A stretch of DNA of 64,000 nt, taken from assembly GCF_000419765.1 (NCBI RefSeq), contig NZ_ATTQ01000001.1:310115-374114 (forward strand), written 5' to 3'. Below the pieces are notes generated by a model. It saw nothing but the letters and a program-made list of their open reading frames with translations. It had not been told where the DNA came from and made no database searches. This DNA comes from Rhizobium mongolense USDA 1844 (lineage in GTDB: Bacteria > Pseudomonadota > Alphaproteobacteria > Rhizobiales > Rhizobiaceae). The position numbers and the translations under genes were made by a program. Below, piece after piece: positions 62,666-64,000 of this stretch. Numbering within the stretch: position 1 is the stretch's first letter; every line of letters begins with the position of its first letter.

Positions 62666-63565
62666 ATGCACAGCGATCAAATAGCCATCAAAGTGACGCA
62701 CGCAAGCGACTTGATCTACGATCAGTTTCCTCAATTTCGAGGAGAAAAAATCGTCGCACTGGACACAGCGGGCACCGTCAATGCGATTTTTCGTATTGGC
62801 TCCAAGTACGCGGCACGTTTTCCTTTGCAGATGATGGACCCTGTCGAATGTACCAAATTGCTGGAAGCGGAAGCGAAGGCCAGCGCGGAATTCAACGAGT
62901 GTTGCCCTTTTTCCAGCCCAAACCCAATCGGCGTAGGTCGGCAGAGCTCGGCCTATCCATTGCCGTGGCTCGTACAGACGTGGATCGAGGGACATCCTGC
63001 TACGCCGAATGGACAAAGCAGCTCATCTGCTTTCGCGCTCGACCTTGTCCGGCTGATCACGTCGCTCCGCGCGGTAGAATTGAACGGACGGACATTCGAC
63101 GGCCAGGGCCGGGGCGGAAATCTGCCCGATCATGACAACTGGATGGAAGTGTGCTTCTCGAGAAGCCAACACCTTCTTGATGTGGAGCGCCTACGACGCA
63201 TGTGGGCAAGCCTTCGCGAACTGCGATCCCCAAAGTACGAAGTGATGAGCCACAAAGTCCTCATTCCGGCAAATCTTTTGGTACGGGGCGAGCGTTTAGT
63301 CGGAGTGCTCGACACTGGCGGTTTTGGCCCTGCCGATCCGTCGCTTGATCTCGTGGCCGGGTGGCATTTATCCGATCGGGAAAACCGAGCCATCTTCCGC
63401 GAAGCCCTGCAAATAGATGACCTTGAATGGCGCCGTGGCGCGGCTTGGGCATTCCTGCAAGCGATGGGTCTAGTTTGGTATTATAAGGAAACGAACCCGA
63501 TCATGAGCGGGCTAGGCCGAAGCACGATTTCCCGTCTCCTCGAGGATCACTACGACTTGGTTTAG
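62666..63565 (+). CDS. APH-family phosphotransferase-like protein lacking the catalytic aspartate
   Basis: This 299-residue aminoglycoside/choline kinase-fold protein has an N-lobe at residues 25-110 (nucleotide hinge WLVQTWIEGHPAT) and a C-lobe with MSHKVLIPANLLV, where the family normally has H-x-D: His196 is present but position 198 is Val (codon GTC, 63257-63259) instead of Asp. Asn203 and the metal aspartate Asp216 (GVLDTGGFGPADPSLDL) are kept. The ATG at 62666 follows AAGGAG by nine bases. As written it should not phosphorylate; it may be a pseudo-enzyme or recently inactivated. It is flanked by copies of a 31-bp repeat. Confidence 0.75.
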   Translation: MHSDQIAIKVTHASDLIYDQFPQFRGEKIVALDTAGTVNAIFRIGSKYAARFPLQMMDPVECTKLLEAEAKASAEFNECCPFSSPNPIGVGRQSSAYPLPWLVQTWIEGHPATPNGQSSSSAFALDLVRLITSLRAVELNGRTFDGQGRGGNLPDHDNWMEVCFSRSQHLLDVERLRRMWASLRELRSPKYEVMSHKVLIPANLLVRGERLVGVLDTGGFGPADPSLDLVAGWHLSDRENRAIFREALQIDDLEWRRGAAWAFLQAMGLVWYYKETNPIMSGLGRSTISRLLEDHYDLV

Positions 63566-63705
63566 CGCGATTCCGGCGACCGCTCACAAATTTGTAATCG
63601 TGAAACCTACCGTTCTGCTCCCCACCAACAGGGACGTTGCAACGACAAAAGCTCACCGGCGGCTTTTCGAATTATTGCCCAAGCTGTCCGAACGACCAAC
63701 AAGAG

Positions 63706-63736
63706 GGCGCTTTTCCGTTCTGCAAGATCGGGGCCG
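63706..63736 (+). repeat. 31-bp repeat, copy 2
   Basis: The second copy of the repeat at 62486-62516 has one mismatch (C to T). It is followed at 63751-63777 by the inverted pair GCTTTCAAG and CTTGAAAGC with a nine-base loop, which could act as a terminator for the methyltransferase gene on the minus strand. Confidence 0.65.
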
Positions 63737-63856
63737 CAAACGGATAGTCAGCTTTCAAGTTGGACGGGCTTGAAAGCAGACCAGCGCGTTTGGTGTGGTA
63801 AAGTTTGCTTCGCGCCTCGGAGAGCCTTGCGTCCGAAACCAACCATTCAGCCACGA

Positions 63857-64000
63857 TCAGTCCGTGAGGCGCGCACGAAACAACGTGGAGCCGTCCGTTA
63901 GGCGCGACCTGGAGATATCCCGCAATCCAGCCTCGGTCATCCACGCACGATACTGACCTTCAGTGTACGATTCGCCGTGGCGATAGAGGTTCAAGAAGGT
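63857..64000 (-). CDS. 3-prime end of a SAM-dependent methyltransferase gene
   Basis: The last 47 codons read NLYRHGESYTEGQYRAWMTE, AGLRDISRSRLTDGSTLFRA, ending at TGA 63857-63859. This is the C-terminal signature of class I O-methyltransferases with a dimerisation domain (hydroxyneurosporene/caffeate type). The rest of the gene lies beyond the window. Confidence 0.65.
   Translation of the reverse strand, partial: TFLNLYRHGESYTEGQYRAWMTEAGLRDISRSRLTDGSTLFRARLTD

Noticed and set aside
1..64000. tRNA, rRNA and CRISPR arrays
   Set aside because: No cloverleaf-like sequence, rRNA segment or regularly spaced repeat series was seen on reading both strands; a covariance search was not possible.

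Overview
The window looks like accessory DNA from a Rhizobiaceae-type alphaproteobacterium (Rhizobium, Ensifer/Sinorhizobium or Agrobacterium relatives), probably a megaplasmid, chromid or chromosomal island. The reasons are the high GC content, a DUF982 protein, a SitABCD manganese transporter, a CheB-CheR-PAS-HWE kinase hybrid, and the ehu/eut/doe ectoine cluster in the order known from Sinorhizobium pSymB. No rRNA, tRNA, CRISPR array or replication origin was recognised. Identifications come from reading translated sequence and family motifs by eye; no database search was run.

Layout. 1-6.7 kb is a mosaic. It holds a ThiF/E1-like gene pair cut by the window edge, a DUF982 protein, a decayed AbiEi/AbiEii toxin-antitoxin pair, a ferredoxin-cyclase-Rieske three-domain fusion, fragments, and a VapBC-like PIN toxin module with a clear promoter and operator. 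6.7-11.5 kb is a response regulator and a chemotaxis-type sensor gene (CheB-CheR-PAS-HWE kinase) split by one nonsense codon and one single-base insertion. 11.9-13.6 kb is a ribbon-helix-helix regulator with a PHB-depolymerase-family esterase. 14.2-20.2 kb is a LacI regulator facing a carbohydrate-type ABC operon with a built-in metallophosphoesterase; its binding-protein gene is broken. 20.4-23.9 kb is sitABCD behind a Mur/Fur-like palindrome. 24.2-28.8 kb has a secreted alpha/beta hydrolase, an IS6 fragment, a GGDEF-EAL membrane protein and a divergent methyltransferase.

28.9-43.9 kb is the best understood block, a complete ectoine/5-hydroxyectoine uptake and degradation locus. The minus strand carries enuR, ehuABCD, eutABC, doeA and doeB. 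The plus strand carries doeX, doeC, doeD and an extra zinc-type dehydrogenase. EhuABCD imports the solute. EutABC are assigned to the hydroxyectoine-specific steps. DoeA opens the ring, DoeB deacetylates, DoeD transaminates and DoeC oxidises to aspartate. EnuR and DoeX are the regulators, and both intergenic regions contain repeats suited to them.

44-50 kb holds a DUF2233 protein, a recombinase fragment, a berberine-bridge-type oxidoreductase and queCDE, the last behind a possible preQ1 riboswitch. 50-64 kb is again mosaic: a GSU2403-type nucleotidyltransferase-fold protein, an ECF sigma factor with a Tat-exported ferritin-like protein, a leaderless ArsR regulator with an AHSA1/SRPBCC partner, ISL3 and DDE-transposase wreckage, a frameshifted LysR gene, an XRE regulator, a 2H-phosphoesterase-like DUF1868 protein, a class III cyclase with TolB-like and TPR regions, an APH-family protein lacking its catalytic aspartate, and the 3-prime end of a methyltransferase gene.

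The most unusual item is the ferredoxin-cyclase-Rieske fusion at 3112-4494, a plausible redox-sensing nucleotide cyclase. The second theme is decay: at least ten genes carry visible frameshifts, stops or truncations, which fits a plastic accessory replicon.
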